DNA from: Nocardia concava NBRC 100430
GTDB taxonomy: Bacteria > Actinomycetota > Actinomycetes > Mycobacteriales > Mycobacteriaceae
Direction of reading: 5' to 3'
Assembly (NCBI RefSeq): GCF_000308815.1
Contig: NZ_BAFX01000102.1
Span: 1-55,602 of the forward strand
Length of the DNA stretch: 55,602 nucleotides
Each line of letters opens with the position of its first letter. Position 1 is the first letter of the stretch. Shown in pieces: positions 16,793 to 25,661 of the stretch. The position numbers were made by a program, and so were the translations under genes. Under the pieces are notes generated by a model. The model worked only from the letters and a program-made list of their open reading frames with translations, had not been told where the DNA came from and made no database searches.

Positions 16793-17221
16793 TCAGTGGG
16801 TGCGGGAGCGGTTCCAGGCCGAGGACTCCCAGCCCATGACTGCGCGGAAGGCGAGGACGGCGCCCCAGGGGACGATGACCCAGACGGGCCAGAAGTAGGT
16901 GAATTCGGTTGCGGCGAGGGAGATTGCGGCCCAGATGAACAGGCACAGGAGGCTTACGCCGAGCCAGGCGCTGCCCTCGATCTGCTGCCAGATGGGGAAG
17001 CGGGTACGCGAGACGGATTGGGGCGCAACTGCCTTCGACAGCTTGGGGAGGTCCTGGAGGACCAGTTGGAGGTCCTCGCGGGTGGTTGTCGCGTAGACCT
17101 GGGTGAGGCGGTCGTTGTATTCGGCCAGGTCGAGGCGGCCTTCGGCGAGGTGGCGGCCCAGCAGGTCGGCGATGTGGGCGCGTTCGGTGTCGGAGGCGCG
17201 GGTGCCGGTGGTGATGTCCAT
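16793..17221 (-). CDS. DUF1707 protein with two C-terminal membrane helices
   Basis: The 142-residue product starts at ATG 17221. Residues 7-58 form a DUF1707 (SHOCT-like) domain: RASDTERAHIADLLGRHLAEGRLDLAEYNDRLTQVYATTTREDLQLVLQDLP. A linker and two transmembrane helices (LGVSLLCLFIWAAISLAA and FWPVWVIVPWGAVLAFRAVMGW) follow. Such proteins are abundant in Actinobacteria and are thought to sit at the inner membrane with the DUF1707 domain in the cytoplasm; their function is unknown. It diverges from the acyl-CoA dehydrogenase pair and shares a promoter region containing two matching dyads. Confidence 0.85.
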   Translation of the reverse strand: MDITTGTRASDTERAHIADLLGRHLAEGRLDLAEYNDRLTQVYATTTREDLQLVLQDLPKLSKAVAPQSVSRTRFPIWQQIEGSAWLGVSLLCLFIWAAISLAATEFTYFWPVWVIVPWGAVLAFRAVMGWESSAWNRSRTH

Positions 17222-17253
17222 GTCGGTGCCTAACGGTGCGATCGGGCCAGATA

Positions 17254-17298
17254 TTCCATTGTGGAACGTTAGGCCAAGAATAAACCTCCACATTGGAA
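17254..17298. promoter_or_regulatory. Pair of TTCCA-N3-TGGAA dyads in a divergent promoter
   Basis: TTCCATTGTGGAA at 17254-17266 is a perfect 5-3-5 dyad. TCCACATTGGAA at 17287-17298 is a 4-3-4 version of the same motif (consensus TTCCACAnTGGAA). Their centres are 32 bp apart, close to three helical turns. They lie between the DUF1707 gene and the acyl-CoA dehydrogenase operon. No regulator gene adjoins, so an unlinked repressor is inferred. Confidence 0.5.
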
Positions 17299-17394
17299 TG
17301 TCAAGGGATTGAAGTGATGGCGGGTGCCAGCACATTTGCCAGCAGGGGTGATGTGATGCGATCGTTAGTGGCAGTTCTCGGACAAGGAGTCATC

Positions 17395-18627
17395 GTGGAC
17401 CTCGACTGGTCGCCTGCCGATCTGGCGTTTCGTGATGAAGTGCGCAGCTTCCTCGACGAAAAGTTAACCGACGATCTTCGACGTGCCGGACGGCTGGCGA
17501 CCAGCGTCTATCCGGATCACGAAGCCAGCATGAAGTGGCAGGCCATCCTGCACGAAAAGGGCTGGGCCGCCCCGGCGTGGCCGGTGAAGTACGGCGGCTG
17601 CGACTGGAGCCTGACCCAGCACTACATCTTCGGCCGCGAATGCACCCTGGCCGGCGCACCGAACCTGTCCCCCATGGGAATTCGCATGGTCTCGCACGCC
17701 ATCATGGCCTTCGGCACCCGCGAGCAGAAGGACTTCTTCCTGCCCCGCATCCTCACCGGCGAGGTCTTCTTCTGCCAGGGCTATTCCGAGCCCGAGGCCG
17801 GTTCGGACCTGGCGTCGCTGTCCATGGCCGCGGTCGCCGACGGCGAGGACTTCGTGGTCACCGGCTCCAAGATCTGGACCACCCACGCCACCGAGGCCAA
17901 CTGGATCTTCGCCCTGGTCCGCACCTCCAAACAGGCCAAGAAGCAGCAGGGCATCACCTTCCTGCTCATCGACATGCGCACCCCGGGCATCGAAATCCGC
18001 CCGCTGGTCATGACTTCCGGCGAGCAGGTGCAGAACCAGGTCTTCTTCGACCAGGTCCGCGTCCCGCAGGCCAATATCCTCGGGCAGATCGACGACGGCT
18101 GGACCGTGGCCAAGTTCCTGCTCAACTTCGAGCGCGGCGGCGGCGCGGCGGCCCCGATGCTCCAGGTGATGGCCGAGGAGCTGGCGCAGGCCGCCAAGGA
18201 TCAGCCCGGCCCGAACGGCGGTGCGCTCATCGACGACCCGGCCTTCGCACACAAGCTAGCCGACGCCCGCCTGCGCGCCGATGTGCTGGAGATCCTCGAA
18301 TACCGCACGCTCGCACTGGTTTCCAGCGGCAAGGACCCGGGCCCGGCCGCCTCCACCATCAAGATCCTGGGCACCGAGCTGAGCCAGACGCTCACCGAAC
18401 TGGCCCTGGAGGCCGCCGGTCCGCGCGGTCGCGCGTATCAGCCGCACGCCACCATGCCCGGTGCCGCTGTCGCCGACTTCACCGCGCCCGCAGACGGTTT
18501 CGTCTCCGGCGAGGAGTGGCAGGCGGTCGCCCCGCTGCGGTACTTCAACGACCGCGCCGGCTCGATCTACGCCGGTAGCAACGAGATTCAGCGCAATATC
18601 ATCGCCAAAGCCACCCTGGGACTGTAG
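17395..18627 (+). CDS. Acyl-CoA dehydrogenase, large subunit (PimC/FadE-like)
   Basis: GTG 17395 is chosen because AAGGAG lies five bases upstream; the product (410 residues) begins MDLDWSPADLAFRDEVRSFL, the usual family start. Diagnostic segments are FFCQGYSEPEAGSDLASL and VVTGSKIWTTHA (FAD/substrate site) and YAGSNEIQRNIIAKATLGL at the C-terminus. The sequence resembles pimeloyl-CoA dehydrogenase large subunits and the first partner of heteromeric actinobacterial FadE pairs used in side-chain or steroid-ring beta-oxidation. It is followed after 2 bp by the second subunit, so the pair is co-translated and probably forms an alpha2beta2 enzyme. The acyl substrate cannot be read from sequence. 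Confidence 0.92.
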   Translation: MDLDWSPADLAFRDEVRSFLDEKLTDDLRRAGRLATSVYPDHEASMKWQAILHEKGWAAPAWPVKYGGCDWSLTQHYIFGRECTLAGAPNLSPMGIRMVSHAIMAFGTREQKDFFLPRILTGEVFFCQGYSEPEAGSDLASLSMAAVADGEDFVVTGSKIWTTHATEANWIFALVRTSKQAKKQQGITFLLIDMRTPGIEIRPLVMTSGEQVQNQVFFDQVRVPQANILGQIDDGWTVAKFLLNFERGGGAAAPMLQVMAEELAQAAKDQPGPNGGALIDDPAFAHKLADARLRADVLEILEYRTLALVSSGKDPGPAASTIKILGTELSQTLTELALEAAGPRGRAYQPHATMPGAAVADFTAPADGFVSGEEWQAVAPLRYFNDRAGSIYAGSNEIQRNIIAKATLGL

Positions 18628-18629
18628 CC

Positions 18630-19754
18630 ATGGACTTCTCTTTCACCGCCGAGCAGGAGCTGCTCCGCGACACCGTCACCGAATTCCTCGCGGCGCGTTA
18701 CCGTCTCGAACCCAGCCGGGCCGCGGCCCGCACGGGGGCCGGTTGGCAGCCGGAGATCTGGCGCGGATTGGCCGAGGAGGTCGGGATTCTCGGGGCGAGC
18801 CTGCCGGAGTCGGTGGGCGGCATCGGGGGCGGCCCGGTCGAGACCATGGTCATCGCCGAGGCGCTGGGCGCGGCTCTGGTGCTGGAACCGTATGTGGACA
18901 CCGTGGTGGTCGGCGGCGGCCTGCTGCGCCGCAGCACCGGCAAGCGGGCCGAGGATCTGCTGTCCGGTATCGCCGCCGGTGAGGTGGTCACCGGATTCGC
19001 CGCGCTGGAACCGCAATCCGGCTACGACTACACCAATGTCACGACCACCGCGACGAAAGACGGCGAGGACTGGCTGCTCACCGGTGAGAAGACCGTCGTC
19101 ACCTCCGCCCCGCTGGCCACCCACCTGCTGGTGACCGCGGCCGTGGACGGCGATATCGCTTTGTTCGCGGTGGATTTCGACGCGGCCAACCCGCCCGCCG
19201 GTCTCACCGCGCGGCCGTACCGCACCATCGACGACCGTCAGGCCGCCGATATCACCTTCGAGAATCTGCGTGTCCCCGCCGATGCCCTGCTGCTCGCGCA
19301 GGCGGGCGCGGCCATCGCCGCCACCGTCGACGAGGCCATCGCGGCGGTCTGCGCGGAAACGGTCGGCGCCATGCGCAAGGTGGTCGCCGACACCGTGGCC
19401 TACACCAAGCAGCGCCAGCAGTTCGGCGTCCCGATCGCCAGCTTCCAGGCGCTGCAGCACCGCATGGTCGATATGCTGCTCGAGCTCGAACAGGCCGTGG
19501 CCGCAACCTATCTGGTGACGCTCAAGCTGGATGCCCCCGCGCCCGAGCGGGCCCGCGCCGCCTCGGCCGCCAAGGCCACCATCGGCCGCGCCGCGCGCCG
19601 CATCGGCCAGGAGTCGGTGCAGTTGCACGGTGCCATGGGCATGACCGAGGAGCTGGCCATCGGGCATTTCTTCAAGCGGCTCACCGCGGTCCAGTACGAG
19701 TTCGGCACCACCGATCAGCACATCGCCCGCTACGCCGCATTGACGCGGCCGTAG
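18630..19754 (+). CDS. Acyl-CoA dehydrogenase, small subunit (PimD/FadE-like)
   Basis: This 374-residue protein is the partner of the preceding dehydrogenase. It starts MDFSFTAEQELLRDTVTEFL and carries the acyl-CoA dehydrogenase C-terminal helical domain (AYTKQRQQFGVPIASFQALQHRMVDM) with GRAARRIGQESVQLHGAMGMTEELAIGHFFKRL near the end. In heteromeric ACADs the two subunits share FAD and catalytic residues across the interface, so each alone is incomplete. The 2-bp gap to the upstream gene supports obligate pairing. Confidence 0.92.
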   Translation: MDFSFTAEQELLRDTVTEFLAARYRLEPSRAAARTGAGWQPEIWRGLAEEVGILGASLPESVGGIGGGPVETMVIAEALGAALVLEPYVDTVVVGGGLLRRSTGKRAEDLLSGIAAGEVVTGFAALEPQSGYDYTNVTTTATKDGEDWLLTGEKTVVTSAPLATHLLVTAAVDGDIALFAVDFDAANPPAGLTARPYRTIDDRQAADITFENLRVPADALLLAQAGAAIAATVDEAIAAVCAETVGAMRKVVADTVAYTKQRQQFGVPIASFQALQHRMVDMLLELEQAVAATYLVTLKLDAPAPERARAASAAKATIGRAARRIGQESVQLHGAMGMTEELAIGHFFKRLTAVQYEFGTTDQHIARYAALTRP

Positions 19755-19775
19755 CGTTCCCGGACGGCGCCGGAA

Positions 19776-19955
19776 TCACCGGCGCTGTCCGTAACCTCCG
19801 CTGACGGGTATCCGATCGGCATCACGCTTCCCTGGCTGTCGCGCGGCAGCTGCCCCGCGCGCCGAACCACGCACGGCGAGCACGATTACCAGCGCCAATG
19901 CCGGTCCCATGACGAAGCACAAGACACCCAGCGCGATCAGCAGAACGGTTCCCAC
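19776..19955 (-). CDS. Possible small single-helix membrane protein
   Basis: In the 386-bp spacer between the dehydrogenase pair and the AhpD-like gene, the minus strand has a 59-codon frame from GTG 19955 to TGA at 19776. It encodes one strongly hydrophobic helix (VLLIALGVLCFVMGPALALVIVLAV) followed by a positively charged tail (RGSARGAAAARQPGKRDADRIPVSGGYGQRR), which fits the positive-inside rule. The ribosome-binding site is weak, so it may not be translated. Beyond it, to 20140, only the 13-bp direct repeats are notable. Confidence 0.4.
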   Translation of the reverse strand: MGTVLLIALGVLCFVMGPALALVIVLAVRGSARGAAAARQPGKRDADRIPVSGGYGQRR

Positions 19956-19992
19956 GTGCGGATTATTGTCCGCCTCGCGGCATTTCGCACAA

Positions 19993-20023
19993 TTACGGCA
20001 AACACGGCTCTTACGGCAAACAC
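19993..20023. repeat. 13-bp direct repeats upstream of the AhpD-like gene
   Basis: TTACGGCAAACAC occurs at 19993-20005 and 20011-20023, with an 18-bp period. They lie 118 bp upstream of the AhpD-like gene and immediately upstream of the small minus-strand frame. Direct repeats of this kind are typical of sites for response regulators or activators; no binder is known. Confidence 0.6.
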
Positions 20024-20140
20024 CCCCTCCAGACGCGACCGGTCGCTAGCTGTGACCGGGCTCATAGTCCCGAGGCCGTCACGTCCGCGGCGGCTGTCTC
20101 GTCCAAGGGGTGCATTCGAACCGGACGAGAGGACGACATC

Positions 20141-20581
20141 ATGTCGCGAATGAACCTGAGCGAGGTTGCCCCCGAGGTCTACCAGGCGTGGATCGCCGCC
20201 GAGACCGCCATCCGGCGCGGCCCGCTCGACGCCACCGTGCGGGAGCTGGTGAAGATCCGGGTCTCCCAGATCAACGGCTGCCTGTTCTGCATCGACATGC
20301 ATTCCACCGAGGCCCGCAAGGAGGGTGAGACCGAACGCCGCCTGTGGCACCTCAACGCCTGGCGGGAGTCGGCGCTGTTCACCGACGCCGAGCGGGCCGC
20401 CCTGGAATACGTCGAGGCCGCAACCGAACTCGGCCCGCACGGGGTGAGCGATGAGATCTGGGCCGGGGTGGAGAAGCACTTCGACGAGGGCCAGCGCGCC
20501 GGACTGGTCGCGGTGACCGCGCAGATCAACCTGTGGAATCGGATCGGGGTGCCGATGCGGCTGGAGCCGCTCGAGCCCTAG
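20141..20581 (+). CDS. AhpD-like carboxymuconolactone decarboxylase family protein
   Basis: The 146-residue protein has the AhpD-family redox core, here INGCLFCIDMHSTEAR with a CxxC pair and the following His. The helical context (LDATVRELVKIRVSQ, LFTDAERAALEYVEAATEL, AVTAQINLWNRIGV) is complete. AhpD proteins are alkylhydroperoxidases or thiol reductants that protect against peroxides. AGAGG precedes ATG 20141. It is the first gene of a probable pair with the metallophosphoesterase, 21 bp downstream. Confidence 0.9.
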   Translation: MSRMNLSEVAPEVYQAWIAAETAIRRGPLDATVRELVKIRVSQINGCLFCIDMHSTEARKEGETERRLWHLNAWRESALFTDAERAALEYVEAATELGPHGVSDEIWAGVEKHFDEGQRAGLVAVTAQINLWNRIGVPMRLEPLEP

Positions 20582-20602
20582 CCGCCGAGGCCGCGCGCGG
20601 GA

Positions 20603-21439
20603 ATGTCGTTGACAGGCCCGCGCGGCCTGTGGCTGATTGACGGTATGGGTAGCCGCAGCGCAGGCGAAACCGGACGGACCGAGGACGAGACAGCCGACGG
20701 CGGAACCGGCCGGGTGCGGATCGCCGCCGTGGGCGATCTGCACATGCGCGAGAGCCTGCGCGGGCGCTTCCGACCCGCGCTGCTCGACCTCGACGAGCAC
20801 GCGGATGTCCTGCTGCTGGCAGGCGATCTCACCAATGGCGGCACCCTGCGCGACACCGACACCCTGTGCGCCGAGATCGCGGACCTGCCCGTGCCGGTGA
20901 TCGCCGTCCTCGGCAATCACGACCACGACCGACGGCTCGGCTACCGAATCGCGGTGCAGCTCACCGATATCGGCGTCCACATGCTCGATGGCACCTCGAT
21001 CACCCTGCCCGTCAACGGAATTCGACTGGGCGTCGCGGGCGTCATGGGCGGCAGCGGCGGATTCCCCGGCCACCCCGGCAATCCCGCCGAGGGCAGCGTC
21101 GAGCACCGCCAGCGCTTCCGCCGCGGCCCCGCCGACGCCATCCGCCTGCGCGCCGCCCTGGAAGCCCTCGACTGCGACATGCGCATCGCCCTCATGCATT
21201 TCGCCCCCGTCGTGGACACCCTGGTCGGCGAGCCGCCCAAGATCTACCCGGGCCTGGGCTGCCAGGATCTGGCCGACGCCGTGGACGCGGGCGGCGCGGC
21301 CCTGGCCGTTCACGGACACGCCCACGGCGGCAGCGAATTCGGCCGCACGCCAGGCGGCGTCGAGGTCCGCAATGTCTCCTATCCGGTCATCCGCGAGGCC
21401 TATCGGGTGTACGAGCTGACACACGGGGGCGACTCGTAA
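20603..21439 (+). CDS. Calcineurin-like metallophosphoesterase
   Basis: All metal-binding motifs of the family are present: AAVGDLHMR (D, H), LAGDLTNGG (D), VLGNHDHD (N, H), LMHFAP (H) and VHGHAHGG (H, H). The protein is 278 residues if it starts at ATG 20603; ATG 20645 (MGSRSAGE) is an equally plausible start that would remove a non-conserved leader. Substrate unknown; phosphodiester or nucleotide hydrolysis is expected. It follows the AhpD-like gene closely in the same direction. Confidence 0.9.
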   Translation: MSLTGPRGLWLIDGMGSRSAGETGRTEDETADGGTGRVRIAAVGDLHMRESLRGRFRPALLDLDEHADVLLLAGDLTNGGTLRDTDTLCAEIADLPVPVIAVLGNHDHDRRLGYRIAVQLTDIGVHMLDGTSITLPVNGIRLGVAGVMGGSGGFPGHPGNPAEGSVEHRQRFRRGPADAIRLRAALEALDCDMRIALMHFAPVVDTLVGEPPKIYPGLGCQDLADAVDAGGAALAVHGHAHGGSEFGRTPGGVEVRNVSYPVIREAYRVYELTHGGDS

Positions 21440-21617
21440 ACCGGTTCCCGGTACTCTTTTACGGAATCTGTACCGAAGGTGTGCCGGGAAGTCTGGTCGG
21501 CCGGTCCGAAACCTCGGGCCGTAGGGTCCGACCTGGGAGTTTCGATGCGGCCTTCGTTTTCGATCTTGACGTATTCTGCTGCCGTGAACGCTCGGCGATC
21601 CGTCGTATCCTGCACAT

Positions 21618-22061
21618 ATGCATGCCGCTCAGATGGCCGAGGAATATCCGGTGATCGATTTGGACTCCGACGCGATCGACGCGGCGAGACTGCTGGCCGA
21701 CCACCGGCTCCCGGGAATCCTGGTGACCGATGGGGACGGAAAGCCGCATTCGGTGCTGCCCGCCTCGCAGGTGGTGTTGTTCATCGTGCCGAAGTACGTG
21801 CAGGACGATCCGTCGCTGGCGGGGGTGCTCACCGAGACCATGTGCGGGCAGGTGGTGAAGCGGTTGCGGGGGAAGAAGGTTCGCGACGTGATTCCGGAGC
21901 GGCTCACCAAGATTCCCTCCGCCAAGGCCGACGACAATTTCGTCGAGGTGGCGGCGCTCATGGCGAAGTACAAGTCACCGCTGGTGGCGGTGCAGGACGG
22001 GGACACGCTCCTCGGCGTGATCACGTCCTCGCGCCTGTTGGAAGTGGCGCTCGCGAACTGA
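21618..22061 (+). CDS. CBS-domain protein
   Basis: This 147-residue protein consists of two CBS motifs (IDAARLLADHRLPGILVTDGDGKPHSVLPAS; FVEVAALMAKYKSPLVAVQDGDTLLGVITSSRLLEVAL), a Bateman module that normally binds adenine nucleotides and regulates an attached or partner protein. The gene is 13 bp upstream of an ArsB/NhaD-type transporter, so it probably acts as a nucleotide-sensing subunit for that transporter. Confidence 0.88.
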   Translation: MHAAQMAEEYPVIDLDSDAIDAARLLADHRLPGILVTDGDGKPHSVLPASQVVLFIVPKYVQDDPSLAGVLTETMCGQVVKRLRGKKVRDVIPERLTKIPSAKADDNFVEVAALMAKYKSPLVAVQDGDTLLGVITSSRLLEVALAN

Positions 22062-22074
22062 GCCCGCCGGGGCG

Positions 22075-23397
22075 GTGCCCCATTTTGCCGCAGCGGCGGC
22101 GACCATGAGCGTCGCCATCGCCATCGCGGTCTTCACGATCGCCTACATCCTCATCGCCTCCGAGCGCGTGCACAAGACCATTGCCGCGCTGGCCGGCGGC
22201 GGCGCGGTCGTCGCCGTCGGCATCATGGACTCCGACGACGTCTTCTACTCGCACGAGACCGGCATCGACTGGAACGTCATCTACCTGCTGTTCGGGATGA
22301 TGATCATCGTCGGTGTGCTGCGCCAGACCGGCATCTTCGAATACGTCGCGATCTGGGCGGCCAAGCGGGCCCGGGGATCCGCGCTGCGGGTCATGATCCT
22401 GCTGGTCCTCATCACCGCGACCGCGTCCGGCTTTCTCGACAATGTCACCACGGTCCTGCTCATCGCCCCGGTGACCATGCTGGTGTGCGAGCGCCTGGAG
22501 ATCTCGCCGACGCCGTTCCTCATCGCCGAGGTGCTGGCCTCCAATATCGGCGGCGCGGCCACCCTGATCGGCGACCCGCCGAACATCATCATCGGCAGCA
22601 AGGCGGGCCTGTCGTTCAACGACTTCTTCCTGAACCTGACCCCGATCGTGCTGATCGAGCTGGCGGTGTTCACGCTGCTGCTGCCGCGGCTGTTCAAGGG
22701 GTCCTTCGAGGTCGATCCCGAGCGCGCCGCCGACATCATGCAGCTGAACGAGCGCGAGGCGATTCGCGAGCCAAAACTGTTGATCAAGTGCGGAATTGTG
22801 CTCGCGGCCGTTTTCGCGGGATTCTTCGGCCACCCGATTTTCCACCTCGAACCATCGCTGGTGGCATTGCTCGGCGCGGGTGCGCTGGTGCTGATTTCCG
22901 GTCTGCCGCAACGCGATTACCTGTCCGCGGTGGAATGGGAGACGCTGCTGTTCTTCGCCGGTCTGTTCGTGATGATCGGGGCGCTGGTGAAAACCGGTGT
23001 GATCGGCCGATTGGCGAAATACGCGACCGAACTCACCGGCGGAAACGCGCTCGTGGCAACCATGCTGATACTCGTCGTGTCGGCGGTGCTTTCGGGTGTC
23101 ATCGACAACATCCCGTATGTGGCGACCATGAGCCCACTGGTGGCGGAGCTGGCCGATCACATCGACCACCCGGTCCAGTCGGACGCGCTGTGGTGGGCAC
23201 TGGCATTGGGCGCGGATTTCGGTGGCAACCTCACAGCAGTCGGGGCCAGCGCGAACGTGGTGATGCTCGGCATCGCCAAGCGCTCGGACCATCCGATCTC
23301 GTTCTGGGAATTCACCCGGAAGGGCATTCTGGTGACCGCGGTCACGATTGCGGTGGCGGCTCCGTATCTGTGGCTGCGCTATTTCATATTCGCCTGA
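22075..23397 (+). CDS. ArsB/NhaD-type ion transporter (IT superfamily)
   Basis: The 440-residue protein has about eleven transmembrane helices and the two re-entrant signatures of the ArsB/NhaD/CitM superfamily: TASGFLDNVTTVLLIAPV in the first half and SAVLSGVIDNIPYVATMSPL in the second. SNIGGAATLIGDPPNIIIG is the conserved substrate-loop block. It may export sodium ions, arsenite or an organic acid; no arsenate reductase or arsR gene is nearby, so an arsenic role is not supported. GTG 22075 is the longest start; ATG 22105 (MSVAIAIAV) is possible. Transcribed with the CBS gene upstream. Confidence 0.9.
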   Translation: MPHFAAAAATMSVAIAIAVFTIAYILIASERVHKTIAALAGGGAVVAVGIMDSDDVFYSHETGIDWNVIYLLFGMMIIVGVLRQTGIFEYVAIWAAKRARGSALRVMILLVLITATASGFLDNVTTVLLIAPVTMLVCERLEISPTPFLIAEVLASNIGGAATLIGDPPNIIIGSKAGLSFNDFFLNLTPIVLIELAVFTLLLPRLFKGSFEVDPERAADIMQLNEREAIREPKLLIKCGIVLAAVFAGFFGHPIFHLEPSLVALLGAGALVLISGLPQRDYLSAVEWETLLFFAGLFVMIGALVKTGVIGRLAKYATELTGGNALVATMLILVVSAVLSGVIDNIPYVATMSPLVAELADHIDHPVQSDALWWALALGADFGGNLTAVGASANVVMLGIAKRSDHPISFWEFTRKGILVTAVTIAVAAPYLWLRYFIFA

Positions 23398-23468
23398 CCA
23401 GGCATAAAAGGCACAACACGGACACCTTCTGTGTGGCGATTCGTAATTTTCGGGACGCCTGACCGACA

Positions 23469-25631
23469 ATGGCAGCCGCCATGTCCATATCCAGCACCGA
23501 TCAGCCGACCGCACCGGACAGCGACCGTCAGGACGCCCCGGCCGCCTCGGCGATCCCCGGCGCTTACCGGCTGGATCTGGACGGACTGCGCGGCATAGCT
23601 ATCGCCCTGGTGGTGGCCTTCCACATCTGGGCCGGGCGGGTGTCCGGCGGCGTGGACGTGTTCCTGGTGCTGTCCGGATTCTTCTTCACCGGCATGCTCA
23701 TCCGCCGCGCCGACGGCGGGCCGGTGGGCGTGCTGACCACCGTGCGGCGCACGCTGCGGCGGCTGCTGCCCGCCATGATCGTGGTGCTGGCGGCGGTGGT
23801 GATCGCGACGGTGACGCTGCTACCCCACACCCGATGGTCCGATATCGCGGGGCAGACGCTGGCTTCGCTGTTCTACTACCAGAACTGGTATCTGGCGCTG
23901 TCCTGGTCGGACTATCTGGCCGCCGATCCGTCGGTGAGCCCGCTGCAGCACCTGTGGTCGATGTCGGTGCAGGGGCAGATGTATCTGGCGCTGCTGCTGG
24001 TGGTCGCCGGGGTGGCGTGGGTATTACAGCGGGCGGTCAAGGCGGGCGCGTGGAAGCTGGCCGCGGAGCGCCCCGTGCTGCGACAACTCGGACAGCACGG
24101 TGTGCTGCGGGCGAGCCTCGCGGTGATCTTCGGCGTCGTGGCGCTCACCTCGTTCTGCTATGCCACCGAAGGGGTTTCGACCCAGCAGGGCTGGAACTAC
24201 TACGACACCTTCGCGCGAGCCTGGGAACCGCTCGCGGGTGCGCTGCTGGCGATCGCCGCGCCCCTGATCAACCTGCCCAAACCGGTGCGAGAAGCGTTCG
24301 CCTGGACCGGAATCGCGGCCATCGCGTGCTGCGGCTGGATGGTCAACGGCGTGCTGGTCTTTCCCGGCCCCGCCGCCTTGATTCCCGTAATGGCCACCGT
24401 CGCACTGATTCTCGCGGGCGCGGGCCGTGACACCGCCGATCAGCCGCTGATCAATCGCGGACTGGCCTCCTTCCCGATCGTGCAGCTCGGTGGCTTCGCC
24501 TACGCGCTGTACCTCTGGCACTGGCCGATTCTCATTTTCTACCTGGGTGAAACGCATCAGCGGCGAGCCGGGGCGATCGGCGGGCTGGGCATCATCGTGG
24601 TCTCCCTGCTGCTGGCCTATCTGACCCATCACCTGGTCGAGGAACCGCTGCGGCTGCGCTCCAAGCCCTCCGCCACTCCGGCGCGCACCCGCCTGCTCGC
24701 GGGTGTGGCGGTGTCGACCGTCGGTGTGCTGCTGCTGGGTTCGACGCTGGCCTGGCAGTGGAGCATGGGCGCGAAGGCGCACGCGGTCGGCGAGCTGGAT
24801 CCGTCGAAGTACCCCGGCGCAGCGGCGCTCACCGACCACGCCCTGGTCCCGCGCGCGCCCATGCGGCCGACCACCGAGGAAGCGCCCGCCGATATCGCGT
24901 ACCCCACCCGCGACGGCTGCATCTCCGACTTCGACACCCGCGCGGTCATCACCTGCGTCTACGGCGACCACGATGCGCACCGCACCCTCGCGGTGGTCGG
25001 CAATTCCCATGCCGAGCACTGGGTTCCGGCGCTGCAGATCCTCGGCGAGCAGTACCACTTCCGGGTCGTCGTCTACCTGAAGATGGGTTGCCCGCTCACC
25101 GTCGCCGAGGATCCCGTGTACAAGGGCCAGCAGAATCCGGACTGCCGGGACTGGTCGGCCGAGGTCATCGACCGGCTCGGCGTGGAACACCCCGACTATG
25201 TCTTCACCACCGCCACCCGCCCCAGCGACAATGGCGGCGACGAGACGCCGCAGGACTACGTGGATGTCTGGTCGGCCCTGTCCGACAAGGGCCTCCAGAT
25301 CATCGGCCTGCGCGACACTCCCTGGCTGCGCCGCAACGGCATCCGCTACCGCGCCATCGACTGCCTCGCCTCCGGCGGCAACCGCCTCAGCTGCGGACTG
25401 AAGCGCAGCGAGGCCCTCTCCCCCGAGAACCCGGCCGCCGCCCCCGCCGCAGCCTTCCCCAACATGCACCTCATCGACCCCAACAACGCCGTCTGCGAAC
25501 CCGACATCTGCGCGGTCGTGGAGGGCAATATCCTCGTCTACCACGACGAACACCACCTGACCGCAAGCTATTCACGCTCGCTCGCCCCCGAACTGGGCCG
25601 CGAACTCCAGCCCATCCTCGGCTGGTGGTAA
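23469..25631 (+). CDS. Membrane acyltransferase (acyltransferase-3) fused to an SGNH domain
   Basis: The 720-residue OafA/YrhL-type protein has an acyltransferase-3 membrane domain (about residues 33-400) opening with YRLDLDGLRGIAIALVVAFHIW, where the RG and the catalytic His are conserved. An extracytoplasmic SGNH domain follows, with VVGNSHAEHWVPAL (GNSH) and a C-terminal DEHHLTASYSR catalytic triad segment. Enzymes of this kind transfer acetyl groups from cytoplasmic acetyl-CoA to cell-wall or exported glycans. A start at ATG 23481 is also possible. It stands alone, so the glycan acceptor cannot be inferred. Confidence 0.92.
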   Translation: MAAAMSISSTDQPTAPDSDRQDAPAASAIPGAYRLDLDGLRGIAIALVVAFHIWAGRVSGGVDVFLVLSGFFFTGMLIRRADGGPVGVLTTVRRTLRRLLPAMIVVLAAVVIATVTLLPHTRWSDIAGQTLASLFYYQNWYLALSWSDYLAADPSVSPLQHLWSMSVQGQMYLALLLVVAGVAWVLQRAVKAGAWKLAAERPVLRQLGQHGVLRASLAVIFGVVALTSFCYATEGVSTQQGWNYYDTFARAWEPLAGALLAIAAPLINLPKPVREAFAWTGIAAIACCGWMVNGVLVFPGPAALIPVMATVALILAGAGRDTADQPLINRGLASFPIVQLGGFAYALYLWHWPILIFYLGETHQRRAGAIGGLGIIVVSLLLAYLTHHLVEEPLRLRSKPSATPARTRLLAGVAVSTVGVLLLGSTLAWQWSMGAKAHAVGELDPSKYPGAAALTDHALVPRAPMRPTTEEAPADIAYPTRDGCISDFDTRAVITCVYGDHDAHRTLAVVGNSHAEHWVPALQILGEQYHFRVVVYLKMGCPLTVAEDPVYKGQQNPDCRDWSAEVIDRLGVEHPDYVFTTATRPSDNGGDETPQDYVDVWSALSDKGLQIIGLRDTPWLRRNGIRYRAIDCLASGGNRLSCGLKRSEALSPENPAAAPAAAFPNMHLIDPNNAVCEPDICAVVEGNILVYHDEHHLTASYSRSLAPELGRELQPILGWW

Positions 25632-25661
25632 CCCGCTGCCGCCGCGCCTAGCATCGATCTC

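Noticed and set aside
22075..23397. Arsenite efflux operon
   Set aside because: The transporter is of the ArsB/NhaD superfamily, but no arsR, arsC or arsenic-responsive site is present; only a CBS gene accompanies it.
24024..25556. 510-codon open frame antisense to the acyltransferase gene
   Set aside because: The acyltransferase/SGNH protein is conserved throughout; the antisense frame is a GC shadow.
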